From an uncultured Paracoccaceae bacterium (GTDB taxonomy: Bacteria > Pseudomonadota > Alphaproteobacteria > Rhodobacterales > Rhodobacteraceae): a stretch of 50,462 nt of DNA. A program made the position numbers and the translations under genes. Position 1 is the stretch's first letter. Every line of letters starts with the position of its first letter. Positions 9,776-18,162 of this stretch are shown one piece after another. The notes under the pieces were generated by a model, which ran no database searches, had not been told where the DNA came from, and saw only the letters and a program-made list of their open reading frames with translations. The stretch lies in assembly GCA_937916485.1 (NCBI GenBank), contig CALFSV010000277.1:1-50462 (forward strand), in the 5' to 3' direction.

Positions 9776-10662
9776 GTCTTGGGCGGTCCTGCAGTTCCAT
9801 TGTCATCAGCATCGGCCAGATCATCGGCCTCTTCGTCATCTTCGAACCACAGGCCTTCAGCCCGCAGCTTTGCCTCGCGCTGACGCTCAACCCGCCGCAC
9901 CAGGATGATCGACACCTCGTAGAGGCCATAGACCACCGTAAAGAGGATGACCTGGCTGACCACATCCGGCGGCGTGGCGATGGCCGCGACCACCAGAATA
10001 CCGACCATGGCGTACTTGCGCGTCCCGGCAAGGCCCGTCGCGCTGACCAGCCCCGCCTTACCCATCAGGGTCAGCAGCACAGGAAGCTGAAAGCACAGCC
10101 CAAAGGCCACGATGAACTTGATCGTCAAAAGGACATAGGACTGGGCAGAGCCCTGGAAGGCGATACCTGCAACCCCGGTTGCGCTGTCGGGCCCATCGAG
10201 CAAGGTCCCGGCCTGCTGGAACCCGAGGAAGAAGTCGAAGGCAAGCGGGGTAATGATGTAAAAGGCGAACAGGCCGCCCAGCGTGAACATGATGGGCGAG
10301 GCCAGAAGGAACGGCAAAAAGGCGCCCTTTTCGTTCTTGTAAAGCCCCGGCGCCACAAACCGCCACATCTGGTAGCTGATCACCGGAAACGAGAGCACCA
10401 ACCCTCCGAACAGCGAGATCGAAATGGCAAGGAAAAAGCCTTCCTGCAGGTTCAGCAGGTAGGTCTGGCATTCCTGTCCACGGTCCGCCAGCTCCCGGCA
10501 CAGGGGGGCCGTCAGAAAGTCGAAGATCGGGTTCCAGACTGTGAAACACAGCACCATGCAGACCACGAAGGCCAGAAGCGACCAGATCAGCCGGCTTCGC
10601 AGCTCAGCCAGATGCTCGATCAAAGGGGCAGTGCTGTCGGACAGGTCGTCAGTGTCGGTCAT
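9772..10662 (-). CDS. tatC: Twin-arginine translocase subunit TatC
   Basis: A 296-residue polytopic inner-membrane protein and the core receptor of the Tat system for folded proteins. It shows the TatC hallmark [16 protein letters not shown] at the N-terminus, the [21 protein letters not shown] loop containing the conserved Phe and Glu, and six hydrophobic segments ending near residue 265. A charged cytoplasmic tail follows. It overlaps tatB upstream and the DUF815 gene downstream by four bases each. Confidence 0.97.
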   Translation of the reverse strand: MTDTDDLSDSTAPLIEHLAELRSRLIWSLLAFVVCMVLCFTVWNPIFDFLTAPLCRELADRGQECQTYLLNLQEGFFLAISISLFGGLVLSFPVISYQMWRFVAPGLYKNEKGAFLPFLLASPIMFTLGGLFAFYIITPLAFDFFLGFQQAGTLLDGPDSATGVAGIAFQGSAQSYVLLTIKFIVAFGLCFQLPVLLTLMGKAGLVSATGLAGTRKYAMVGILVVAAIATPPDVVSQVILFTVVYGLYEVSIILVRRVERQREAKLRAEGLWFEDDEEADDLADADDNGTAGPPKT

Positions 10663-11288
10663 TCTGAACTATCCGTTGATGAGGACGCTTTAGTCTTGCG
10701 AGGTGCGCGTGGCTTGGGCGTCGCATTTGAAGACGCAGCTTTTGCCGATGCTTTGCCTGTCGCAGGCTTTGCAGCCGCGGCCTTTGGAGAGGCGGCCTTT
10801 GAAGTGGTGGCCTTAGGTGCGGCCTTCTTGGCCGTATTCTCTTTGGCAGCAGGCGCCGGTTTGGCGGCAGGAGGCGTTTCGGCCGGCACTTCAACTCCCG
10901 CGGCGGCGGCCGCTTCGCGGGCTTTGCGGGCGGTTGCCGCTGCAGCCGTCGCCTCCGCGATCTTGGCCCGGTTGGCCTCACGCTCGGCCGAAAGGGCCTC
11001 GGTCGCACCGCCCGGCTTGAAGGACGACTTCAGACCGGCTGCCTCGCGCAGCTTGTCGGTGCCAAAGGCAGTCGGGTTTGACGCGGCCTTGATCGTCTTG
11101 GAAATGTCCTTGACGCCGCTTTCGTCAGCTGCGGCCTCCATCGCCTTAGAGAATTCCCGCGCCATGCCGCGTGCCTTGCCGGTGAACTGGCCCAGGGTGC
11201 GGAACATCCCGGGCAGGTCCTTGGGCCCGACAACAATCAGCGCCACGATGCCGATCAGCACCATTTCGCTCCAGCCCATGCCAAACAT
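10659..11288 (-). CDS. tatB: Twin-arginine translocase subunit TatB
   Basis: A 209-residue protein opening [35 protein letters not shown], the TatB membrane helix plus hinge (VGPKDLP) and amphipathic helix. A long, low-complexity Ala/Lys/Pro-rich tail (about residues 110-209) follows, longer than in E. coli TatB (171 residues). TatB forms the substrate-binding complex with TatC. The stop overlaps the tatC start by four bases, and tatA lies 39 bases upstream. Confidence 0.95.
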   Translation of the reverse strand: MFGMGWSEMVLIGIVALIVVGPKDLPGMFRTLGQFTGKARGMAREFSKAMEAAADESGVKDISKTIKAASNPTAFGTDKLREAAGLKSSFKPGGATEALSAEREANRAKIAEATAAAATARKAREAAAAAGVEVPAETPPAAKPAPAAKENTAKKAAPKATTSKAASPKAAAAKPATGKASAKAASSNATPKPRAPRKTKASSSTDSSE

Positions 11289-11327
11289 CCGGCGTTCCCT
11301 TCGTTACCGCGTTGCGTGCCGCCCTGA

Positions 11328-11543
11328 TCAGACTTTGTCTTTTTCAGCCTCGGGGGTCACGTCGCGGGCGGCATCGGCGGTCTTCTCCTCAAGCTCGGCC
11401 TTGCCGTCGTCCACACCTTTTTTGAAGGCGGTGATGCCTTTGCCGACCTCACCCATCAGGGACGAGATCTTGCCGCGCCCAAAAAGGACCAGCACAACGA
11501 CAGCGATCAGCAGCAGGCCAGGAAGACCAATGTTGTTCAGCAT
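11328..11543 (-). CDS. tatA: Twin-arginine translocase pore subunit TatA
   Basis: A 71-residue protein with one N-terminal membrane helix (about residues 5-21), the FGRGK hinge (FGxxK) and an amphipathic helix [20 protein letters not shown], then an acidic tail. TatA oligomers form the Tat conducting element. AAGGAGAAACTGAA just before the ATG is a strong ribosome-binding site. It is the first gene of tatABC-DUF815. Confidence 0.95.
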   Translation of the reverse strand: MLNNIGLPGLLLIAVVVLVLFGRGKISSLMGEVGKGITAFKKGVDDGKAELEEKTADAARDVTPEAEKDKV

Positions 11544-11680
11544 TTCAGTTTCTCCTTCGCAGGCGCCCTCGCACAGGCGCGGCGTTACATTTCAGACAAC
11601 GGTGATAGGGCCTAGACCGGGGCTGGAAAAGAGCCAAACAAAACACGAATGCCTCGTGATGTTGCTTTTCGTGTCAAAAA

Positions 11681-11696
11681 CCTGTCAACTGACAGG
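11681..11696. promoter_or_regulatory. Perfect palindrome in tatA / YafY divergent spacer
   Basis: CCTGTCA-AC-TGACAGG is a 16-base perfect palindrome in the 212-base region between divergent tatA and the WYL regulator, 60 bases before the regulator's start. It could be an operator for that regulator. Two minus-strand TTGACA strings overlap or adjoin it, but no confident -10 was seen. Confidence 0.35.
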
Positions 11697-11755
11697 ATGG
11701 CGTCACAGACACGCCCTCCTGCCCCCCAAGGCCCTGCCCCGATAGGCCCTCACCC

Positions 11756-12442
11756 ATGCGCCGCACCGACCGCCTTTTTGACCTGATCCAGATCCTGCGC
11801 GACGGGCGGTTGCACCGGGCGCAGGATCTGGCTGACCGGCTGGGGGTTTCGGTCCGCACGGTCTACCGCGACATGGACACGCTCATGGCCTCGGGCGTCC
11901 CGATCGAGGGCGAGCGCGGCCTGGGCTATATGGCGACAGCCGCGATCACCCTGCCCCCCCTGAACCTGAGCGTGATCGAGCTCGAGGCCCTGCACCTTGG
12001 CATGGCCGTCGTGGGCGAGGCCGCCGATCCCGAATTGCAAGAGGCCGCCCGCAGCCTGTCGGCCAAGATCGACGCCGTATTGCCCGAGGACCGGTCGACA
12101 CCGCCCACCGGCTGGGGCATCGCCGTCTACCCATTCAAAGATGCCACACGCGGCTTTGAGCACATGCCCGCCCTTCGCGCCGCCATCCGGGCCCGCCAAA
12201 AGGTGCGGATCAGCTACAGGGCCGCGGACGGCGGTGTAACGGACCGGACAATCCGGCCCTTGCAACTGGATTACTGGGGGCGTGTCTGGACCGTTACGCT
12301 TTGGTGCGAGTTGCGGGCCGCCTTTCGGGTGTTTCGCGTGGACCGGATCGAAAAGCTGTCTGTGCTGCCCCAGCTATTCGTGGATGAGGCAGGCAAGTCA
12401 CTGGCTGATTACCTCAACCAGTCCGATCCGGGGACGGACTAA
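11756..12442 (+). CDS. YafY/WYL-type transcriptional regulator
   Basis: A 228-residue protein. An N-terminal winged helix-turn-helix (RRTDRLFDLIQILRDGRLHRAQDLADRLGVSVRTVYRDMDTL, about residues 2-43) is followed by a linker and a C-terminal WYL domain (about 140-210, ALRAAIRARQKVRISYRAADG then PLQLDYWGRVWTVTLWCELR). WYL regulators sense small ligands or nucleic acids, and the target here is unknown. It is divergent from tatA across a spacer with a perfect palindrome. It ends three bases before the stop of the convergent ABC ATPase gene. Confidence 0.9.
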   Translation: MRRTDRLFDLIQILRDGRLHRAQDLADRLGVSVRTVYRDMDTLMASGVPIEGERGLGYMATAAITLPPLNLSVIELEALHLGMAVVGEAADPELQEAARSLSAKIDAVLPEDRSTPPTGWGIAVYPFKDATRGFEHMPALRAAIRARQKVRISYRAADGGVTDRTIRPLQLDYWGRVWTVTLWCELRAAFRVFRVDRIEKLSVLPQLFVDEAGKSLADYLNQSDPGTD

Positions 12443-12445
12443 CCC

Positions 12446-13528
12446 TCAGGCCGAGGCGGGAAAGACAAAGCAGCGGTCCCGACGGATCATCAGCCAAAGC
12501 GGCGTGCCCGGCTTGGGCAGAAAGACCGAAGGCACCAGCGCCTTGAGGACCGACCCGTCAAAGTCCATCCGAAACTCGACCAGGCTTTCGGACCCCATGA
12601 AACGGGCCCGCTCCACCACGCCACGGGCGGGCGTGCCGTCCACCGCCGTCGGATTTGGCCCGCGTCCATGACGGTCAAAGTCGATCTTGAGGTGTTGAGG
12701 CCGGATAACGATGTCGACGTCGGTCCCATCGGGGACACCGGGGGCCAGGAAATGGCCAAAGGCGGTTTCGGTCAGCGCCCCGCTCACCTTGCCCTTGATC
12801 ACATTGACGTCGCTGAAAAAAGCTGCCGCAGCGCGATCGACGGGAGCATTGTAGACATGATAGGGCGCGCCGCGCTGCACGATCCGGCCATCGCGCATAA
12901 GCGCGATTTCATCGGCCATCCGCATCGCCTCGCCCGGTTCGTGGGTCACGAGAAGGACCGCTGTCCCTTCGGCCTTTAATACGGCAAGAGTTTCGTCCCG
13001 GATGTCGTCGCGCAACCGGTCATCAAGCCCCGAGAAGGGTTCATCCATCAACATGATCCGGGGGCGCGGCGCGAGGGCGCGGGCCAGAGCTACGCGCTGC
13101 TGCTCTCCTCCCGATAACTCATGGGGAAAGCGGTCGATGTGGCGGGACATGCCGACACGGGCCAACAGTTCTTCCACCCGGCCCCGGGCAGCGGCTTTGT
13201 TGCCCATCAGGCCAAAGGCCACATTGCCTGCGACTGACAGATGGGGGAACAGGGCGAAATCCTGGAACATCAATCCGATGCCCCGCGCCTCGGGGGCGAC
13301 ATGGACACCCTCGCCGCAAATCAGCTGGCCGTCCGACAGGATCGTTCCGGCGTCCTGGTGTTCAACGCCAGCGATGATCCTCAGGGTGGTGGACTTGCCA
13401 CAACCCGACGGACCCAAAAGGCAGGTCACCTGCCCGGGGTACAGCGTCAGCGACACGTCGTCGACAACCCGCCTTCCCTCAAAGCTGCGGGACAGGTTCC
13501 GTGTCTCAAGGCGTGGGATTGGCGGCAC
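12446..13528 (-). CDS. ABC transporter ATPase, Fe3+/putrescine-type importer family
   Basis: A 360-residue nucleotide-binding subunit: Walker A GPSGCGKST at about residues 38-46, Q-loop QDFALFPHLSV, signature LSGGEQQRVALARAL, Walker B RIMLMDEPFSGLD and His-switch LLVTHEP. A C-terminal TOBE-like domain (about 280-360) is typical of FbpC/PotA/MalK-class importers; the wording GKSTTLRIIAGVE is closest to the iron (FbpC) type. No permease or binding-protein gene lies within reach, so the substrate is unassigned and the ATPase is an orphan in this window. It starts at GTG 13528. Confidence 0.85.
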   Translation of the reverse strand: MPPIPRLETRNLSRSFEGRRVVDDVSLTLYPGQVTCLLGPSGCGKSTTLRIIAGVEHQDAGTILSDGQLICGEGVHVAPEARGIGLMFQDFALFPHLSVAGNVAFGLMGNKAAARGRVEELLARVGMSRHIDRFPHELSGGEQQRVALARALAPRPRIMLMDEPFSGLDDRLRDDIRDETLAVLKAEGTAVLLVTHEPGEAMRMADEIALMRDGRIVQRGAPYHVYNAPVDRAAAAFFSDVNVIKGKVSGALTETAFGHFLAPGVPDGTDVDIVIRPQHLKIDFDRHGRGPNPTAVDGTPARGVVERARFMGSESLVEFRMDFDGSVLKALVPSVFLPKPGTPLWLMIRRDRCFVFPASA

Positions 13529-13607
13529 GCGGCATTACCTTAGCGTTTCAATCGACTTTAGTGCGAATAGCAGCGCGATGGGCCGCCGACAAGGGCGGCC
13601 CAAAGGG

Positions 13608-14387
13608 TCAAAGGGTCGCGTTGATCGCGCCACCATCCAGAAGAATGTTCTGGCCGACGATAAAACCCGCCTTTTGGCTGCACAAAAAGGCGCACATGGC
13701 CCCGAATTCGGCCGCCGTTCCATAGCGGCGGGCGGGGATGGTGGCCTGACGTTGTGCGGTTGCCTCGGCCAGGGTGATGTTCTGGGCCTTGGCCACCCCG
13801 CCATCCAACTGGTCGGCACGATCGGTTGCGTGAATGCCAGGCAGCATGTTGTTGATGGTCACGCCCTTGGCCGCCACCTGACGGGCGGTTCCCGCGACAA
13901 AGCCGGTCAGACCGGCGCGGGCCGCGTTCGACAAACCCAATTGCGGGATCGGCGCCTTGACCGAACCCGAAGTGATATTGACCACCCGGCCCCAGCCATT
14001 GTCGATCATGGAGGGCATGAGCGCCTTGATCAGCGCGATGGGTGTCAGCATGTTGCCGTCCAGCGCCTTGATAAAGTCATCGCGGTCCCAGTCCGACCAC
14101 AGACCCGGGGGTGGGCCACCCGCATTGGTCACCAGAATGTCGACGCCGGCAGCCTCGGCCAATACGGCCGCCCGCCCCTCTTCGGAGGTGATGTCGGCAG
14201 CCACCGTCACGACATTGACACCGTAAGCGGTGCGCAAGGCCTCTGCGGTCGCTTCTAGCGCCTCGGCGCCCCGTGCGTTCAACACCAGATCAACGCCGGC
14301 CTCGGCCAGGGCTTCAGCACATCCGCGCCCAAGACCCTTTGATGCTGCGCAAACCAATGCGCGCTTGCCCTTAATCCCCAAGTCCAT
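13608..14387 (-). CDS. SDR family oxidoreductase lacking YxxxK
   Basis: A 259-residue SDR: cofactor motif variant CAASKGLGRGCAEAL (TGxxxGxG becomes CAASKGLG) at about 13-27, LVTNAGGPPPG and VVNITSGSVKAPIPQLG containing the Ser. The catalytic YxxxK is replaced by SNAAR. I recall an FabG-like SDR subgroup with this same loss (GLSNAARAGLTGF), so it is probably a family trait rather than damage. Substrate unknown. ATG 14387 is chosen because GAGGAG sits nine bases upstream. The gene is divergent from the Hint-domain gene. Confidence 0.85.
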   Translation of the reverse strand: MDLGIKGKRALVCAASKGLGRGCAEALAEAGVDLVLNARGAEALEATAEALRTAYGVNVVTVAADITSEEGRAAVLAEAAGVDILVTNAGGPPPGLWSDWDRDDFIKALDGNMLTPIALIKALMPSMIDNGWGRVVNITSGSVKAPIPQLGLSNAARAGLTGFVAGTARQVAAKGVTINNMLPGIHATDRADQLDGGVAKAQNITLAEATAQRQATIPARRYGTAAEFGAMCAFLCSQKAGFIVGQNILLDGGAINATL

Positions 14388-14535
14388 CGTGCAACTCCTC
14401 TTCTTTGAGCGCACGACCTAGCACTCGCACCCTTGCTGGGCAACAATGCCTATCGCCTGCCGACTTGCTGTCGTTGAAAAGCCATATTTCTGCGCGATCC
14501 CAAGACCTGTATTTTTGTTGTACCGCGGGGGCGGA

Positions 14536-15552
14536 ATGTACGCTGAAACCTCACTCGTGACCTCTCAATCGCTGCTTGTGTACCGGGCGGCGGATTTTGT
14601 CGTGGTCGAGGGGGTCGCAGAAGGTGACAGCATGTCCTTTGCCGACGAACTGGTCATGGACGACACCTACCAGATGAATGCCGACGCCAAGCGCGCGCGT
14701 CTGTCGCTTGTCATGGGACGTCGGCCCCGCACCTTCACCGTTGATGAGGGCAGCCCGCTGGGCGAGGCCGGTCGACGGGTATTCCTCGATAGTTGCATCA
14801 CCTTGATGGTTCCCGACGGGTCCACCTGCGAGCTTTTGATTTTCGTTGAGATCGAAGAGGCGGAGGTTGCGGAAATCTACATGCTGCCGCTGGTCAGCCT
14901 GATCCCCGACACAGACTACCGGCTTGTCGGAATTGACAGGGTCAATCCGGCAGCCCGTCTGGCCGAGGTGGCCTGCGTATCCTTTTCGCGCGGCACCCAT
15001 ATCACCATGGCGTCGGGCGAACAGCGCCGGATCGAAGAATTGCGCGTGGGCGATCGCATTCTGACCCGCGACGATGGCCCGCAAGAGTTGCGCTGGATCG
15101 GACAGACCACTGTCCGGGCCTCGGGCGAGATGGCGCCGGTCGTCATCCGCAAGGGCGCCTTGCACAACCAAAACGATCTTCTGTTAAGCTCCGAACACCG
15201 CATCTTTGTCTACCAGCGTGAAGACAAGCTGGGTGCCGGACGGTCCGAAGTTCTCGTCAAGGTGCGGCACCTGGTCAACGATGATACAGTCGTCTTGGCA
15301 GAAGGCGGTTTCGTGGATTATTTCCAGCTGCTGTTCGACGATCACCAGATCATCTTGGCTGAAGGCATCGCCGCCGAATCGCTGATCATCAACGCCCGGA
15401 CCCACCCCGCCCTTCCGACTGGTGTCATTGCCGGCAATGCGGGTCGTGGCTGGCATGCCTACCGCGCCTATCAGGGCTATGAGGTTGGGGAACGGCTATT
15501 ATCGGGCCTCGACACAGTCGCCCTGCTTCGCAAAGCGTCGGGCGCGGCCTGA
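14536..15552 (+). CDS. Hint (Hedgehog/intein) domain protein
   Basis: A 338-residue protein. The first ~145 residues have no recognised domain. A Hint-type domain then follows: ACVSFSRGTHITMASGEQRRIEELRVGDRILTRDDGPQELRWIG, with the Cys at about residue 148, and SSEHRIFVYQ. This is the free-standing Hint_2 form common in Rhodobacterales secreted or surface proteins, often with calcium-binding repeats, which are absent here. Whether it self-cleaves is unknown; the start Cys and a His (SEHRI) are present. GGGGGCGGA precedes ATG 14536, which is preferred over ATG 14446. Confidence 0.8.
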   Translation: MYAETSLVTSQSLLVYRAADFVVVEGVAEGDSMSFADELVMDDTYQMNADAKRARLSLVMGRRPRTFTVDEGSPLGEAGRRVFLDSCITLMVPDGSTCELLIFVEIEEAEVAEIYMLPLVSLIPDTDYRLVGIDRVNPAARLAEVACVSFSRGTHITMASGEQRRIEELRVGDRILTRDDGPQELRWIGQTTVRASGEMAPVVIRKGALHNQNDLLLSSEHRIFVYQREDKLGAGRSEVLVKVRHLVNDDTVVLAEGGFVDYFQLLFDDHQIILAEGIAAESLIINARTHPALPTGVIAGNAGRGWHAYRAYQGYEVGERLLSGLDTVALLRKASGAA

Positions 15553-15602
15553 ACCAATTCAATTCAGCCCATTCGGGCCAAAAGCTTCGGGCCAAAAGAT
15601 AA

Positions 15603-15627
15603 TGCCGCCGGCATCAAACCGGCGGCA
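15603..15627. terminator. Bidirectional terminator between Hint gene and lipoprotein gene
   Basis: A perfect 9-bp stem, TGCCGCCGG and CCGGCGGCA around a CATCAAA loop, lies between two converging genes. AATTTTCG follows a few bases later on the plus strand. Just upstream, TTCGGGCCAAAAG is directly repeated (15576-15603). Confidence 0.6.
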
Positions 15628-15640
15628 CTGTCAATTTTCG

Positions 15641-16225
15641 TTATTGCTGCTCACCATAGGCTTGCACGCTGCCTGAGATGTTGTTTCCGTTCAGGGTGAA
15701 ACTGCCTGTGTTAGCCTCGCCAAAGACGACAAGGCTGTCGCCCGTGTCACCCCCAAACGCGCCATTGACGGCAACGTCGACGCCGATGACGTCACCGTCG
15801 CCCCGCAGGGTACCCGTGAACTGTCCGTCGATATCGTTGGTCACGGTCTGACCCAGCACCCCGTTGTTCAAGGTCAGCGCACCTGAATAGGCAGTCGTAT
15901 TGATGCCGCCTTGATGCTGCCGGAAGGTGCCCAGACTTCCTGTGATCGTATCACCATCGAAATCAGCGTTGAACGTGGCATCACCGATCAGGATCTGCTC
16001 GGCATTGCCGGAACCGATAACGACAGCCGACTGACCAGTGTACGCGACTTGCCCTGTCGGCAGCCCGATTTCAGGCGTCTCTGTCACACCGTCCAAACGA
16101 TCATAGGCATCGTTGAATTGCTGCGCCTCTTGGGCAAGAGCAAGTGAATTGCGGATGTTTTCCACCACGCCGCAACCGGCAAGTAACGGAAGCAAGGGAA
16201 GAACGATAAGGGCCGGTCTGATCAT
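15641..16225 (-). CDS. Secreted lipoprotein, TbpB-barrel-like
   Basis: A 194-residue protein with a signal peptide ending in lipobox LLAGC (Cys18). The rest is Gly/Thr/Asn-rich short beta strands (VAYTGQSAVV, GDATFNADFDGDTITGSLGTFRQ, YSGALTLNNG, FTGTLRGDG, GAFGGDTGDSLVVFGEANTGSFTLNG). That pattern resembles the C-terminal barrel of transferrin-binding-protein-like lipoproteins, but I cannot name a ligand. AGGA eight bases before ATG 16225 supports that start over ATG 16258. It converges on the Hint-domain gene across a terminator hairpin. Confidence 0.7.
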   Translation of the reverse strand: MIRPALIVLPLLPLLAGCGVVENIRNSLALAQEAQQFNDAYDRLDGVTETPEIGLPTGQVAYTGQSAVVIGSGNAEQILIGDATFNADFDGDTITGSLGTFRQHQGGINTTAYSGALTLNNGVLGQTVTNDIDGQFTGTLRGDGDVIGVDVAVNGAFGGDTGDSLVVFGEANTGSFTLNGNNISGSVQAYGEQQ

Positions 16226-16417
16226 CTGAAGTCCTTTTTTGACAATGTATCGTGTCATTGGTTCACAAGCGGATCGTGCGAAACGTTTTGCGTTTTTCCA
16301 AAACCGCGTTGCGGCATGGCAGGTTGAAATCCCCTGATCCCTACAAACCGACTATGGCAGCAATCTGACCTCACCGAGTTGATTGCTTGCCACGCGTCCA
16401 TCCGATAATGGGCAGCC

Positions 16418-18013
16418 ATGACAAATCGCCCCAGCCTTCCCCCCGAGATTGCCCGCCGCCGTACCTTTGCGATCATTTCGCACCCGGACGCGGGCAAGAC
16501 GACGCTGACCGAAAAGTTCCTGCTGTTCGGCGGGGCTATCCAGATGGCCGGTCAGGTGCGCGCCAAAGGCGAAGCCCGGCGGACCCGCTCGGACTTTATG
16601 CAGATGGAAAAGGACCGGGGCATTTCCGTCTCGGCCTCTGCGATGTCGTTTGATTACAAGACCTTCCGCTTCAACCTTGTGGACACGCCCGGCCACTCTG
16701 ACTTTTCCGAGGACACCTATCGCACCCTGACGGCGGTTGACGCTGCGGTCATGGTCATCGACGGGGCCAAGGGCGTGGAAAGCCAGACCCAAAAGCTCTT
16801 TGAAGTCTGCCGCCTGCGCGATCTGCCCATCCTGACATTTTGCAACAAGATGGACCGCGAAAGCCGCGACACCTTTGAGATCATCGACGAGATTCAGGAA
16901 AATCTGGCCATCGACGTGACACCGGCCTCCTGGCCGATCGGCATGGGCCGCGATTTCCTCGGCTGCTACGATCTTTTGAATGACCGGCTGGAGCTGATCT
17001 ACAGGGCCGACCGGAACCGGGTGGCCGACTCAATCCAGATCAACGGGCTGGACGATCCGCGCATGGCAGAACATGTGCCAGCCGATGTGCTGGCCAAACT
17101 GCGCGAAGAAATTGAAATGGCCCGCGAGCTTTTGCCCGCGCTTGATCCTCAGGCCGTCCTTGAAGGCCACATGACCCCGATCTGGTTCGGATCTGCCATC
17201 AATTCCTTTGGCGTGCGCGAACTGATGGACGGCATCGGCTCTTTCGGGCCTGAACCACAGATCCAGTCGGCAGAGCCGCGCAAGATCGCCCCCGAGGAAC
17301 CCAAAGTCACCGGTTTCGTGTTCAAGGTTCAGGCCAATATGGACCCCAAGCACCGCGACCGGGTCGCCTTTCTGCGCCTCGCCTCGGGCCATTTCGAACG
17401 GGGCATGAAACTGACCCATGTCCGGTCGAAAAAACCGATGAGCATCACCAACCCGGTCCTCTTTCTGGCCGCTGACCGCGAACTGGCGGAAGAGGCCTGG
17501 GCCGGGGACATCATCGGCATTCCGAACCATGGCCAATTGCGCATCGGCGATACGCTGACAGAAGGCGAGATGCTGCGGGTCACCGGCATCCCCTCCTTCG
17601 CGCCCGAATTGCTGCAATCGGTCCGCGCGGGCGATCCGATGAAGGCCAAGCATCTTGAAAAGGCGCTGATGCAATTTGCCGAAGAGGGTGCCGCCAAGGT
17701 CTTCAAGCCGATGATCGGTTCAGGCTTTATCGTCGGTGTCGTGGGCGCCCTTCAGTTCGAGGTGCTGGCAAGCCGGATCGAGCTTGAGTACGGCCTGCCC
17801 GTCAACTTCTCCCCATCGCAATTCACCTCTGCCCGCTGGGTTGCGGGGCCAAAAGTGGCGGTCGATGCGCTGGTCAATGTGAACAAGCAGCACATGGCCA
17901 CGGACAATGACGACGACCTCGTCTTTCTCACGCGACTGCAATGGGACATCGACCGGATCGGCCGGGATTATCCGGACGTCAAGCTGACAGCGACCAAGGA
18001 AATGATGGTTTAG
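16418..18013 (+). CDS. prfC: Peptide chain release factor 3
   Basis: A 531-residue translational GTPase that recycles RF1/RF2 after termination. G1 is HPDAGKTT (residues 22-29), G2/switch I runs through KDRGISVSASAMSF, G3 is DTPGHSDFSED and G4 is CNKMDRE. The RF3-specific segment GGAIQMAGQVRAKGEARRTRSDFMQMEKDRGIS separates it from EF-G. The length is normal. The nearest neighbour on the same strand is the DEAD-box helicase, 150 bases downstream. Confidence 0.97.
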   Translation: MTNRPSLPPEIARRRTFAIISHPDAGKTTLTEKFLLFGGAIQMAGQVRAKGEARRTRSDFMQMEKDRGISVSASAMSFDYKTFRFNLVDTPGHSDFSEDTYRTLTAVDAAVMVIDGAKGVESQTQKLFEVCRLRDLPILTFCNKMDRESRDTFEIIDEIQENLAIDVTPASWPIGMGRDFLGCYDLLNDRLELIYRADRNRVADSIQINGLDDPRMAEHVPADVLAKLREEIEMARELLPALDPQAVLEGHMTPIWFGSAINSFGVRELMDGIGSFGPEPQIQSAEPRKIAPEEPKVTGFVFKVQANMDPKHRDRVAFLRLASGHFERGMKLTHVRSKKPMSITNPVLFLAADRELAEEAWAGDIIGIPNHGQLRIGDTLTEGEMLRVTGIPSFAPELLQSVRAGDPMKAKHLEKALMQFAEEGAAKVFKPMIGSGFIVGVVGALQFEVLASRIELEYGLPVNFSPSQFTSARWVAGPKVAVDALVNVNKQHMATDNDDDLVFLTRLQWDIDRIGRDYPDVKLTATKEMMV

Positions 18014-18042
18014 GGTCAATCGGCCCCTATACCTAAGTTTCC

Positions 18043-18071
18043 TTGACCTTTCCGCCGTTTAAGCCTATCGC
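18043..18071 (+). promoter_or_regulatory. Possible promoter for the DEAD-box helicase gene
   Basis: TTGACC at 18043-18048, a 17-base spacer, then TATCGC at 18066-18071. The -35 is good and the -10 is poor, as is common in alphaproteobacteria. Transcription would begin near 18078 and give a leader of about 85 bases containing the hairpin at 18121. Confidence 0.35.
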
Positions 18072-18120
18072 AACGCTAAGATGAACGCCCCGGCAATCCG
18101 GTCGGGCGGGCCGCGCGTGT

Positions 18121-18142
18121 TTGCGGCCGGAACAGGCCGCAA
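18121..18142 (+). promoter_or_regulatory. Hairpin in helicase leader
   Basis: TTGCGGCC-GGAACA-GGCCGCAA forms a perfect 8-bp stem with a 6-base loop. It ends 20 bases before the preferred TTG start of the DEAD-box gene. Cold-shock-type helicase genes are often controlled through structured leaders; that this hairpin does so is inference. Confidence 0.4.
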
Positions 18143-18162
18143 CATACGCGAAAGGGCCCCCT

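Noticed and set aside
9760..11745. 661-codon open frame on the plus strand across tatABC
   Set aside because: It is antisense to three clear Tat genes and the DUF815 start, has no recognisable domain, and is rich in His, Arg and Gln as expected for a shadow frame in GC-rich DNA.
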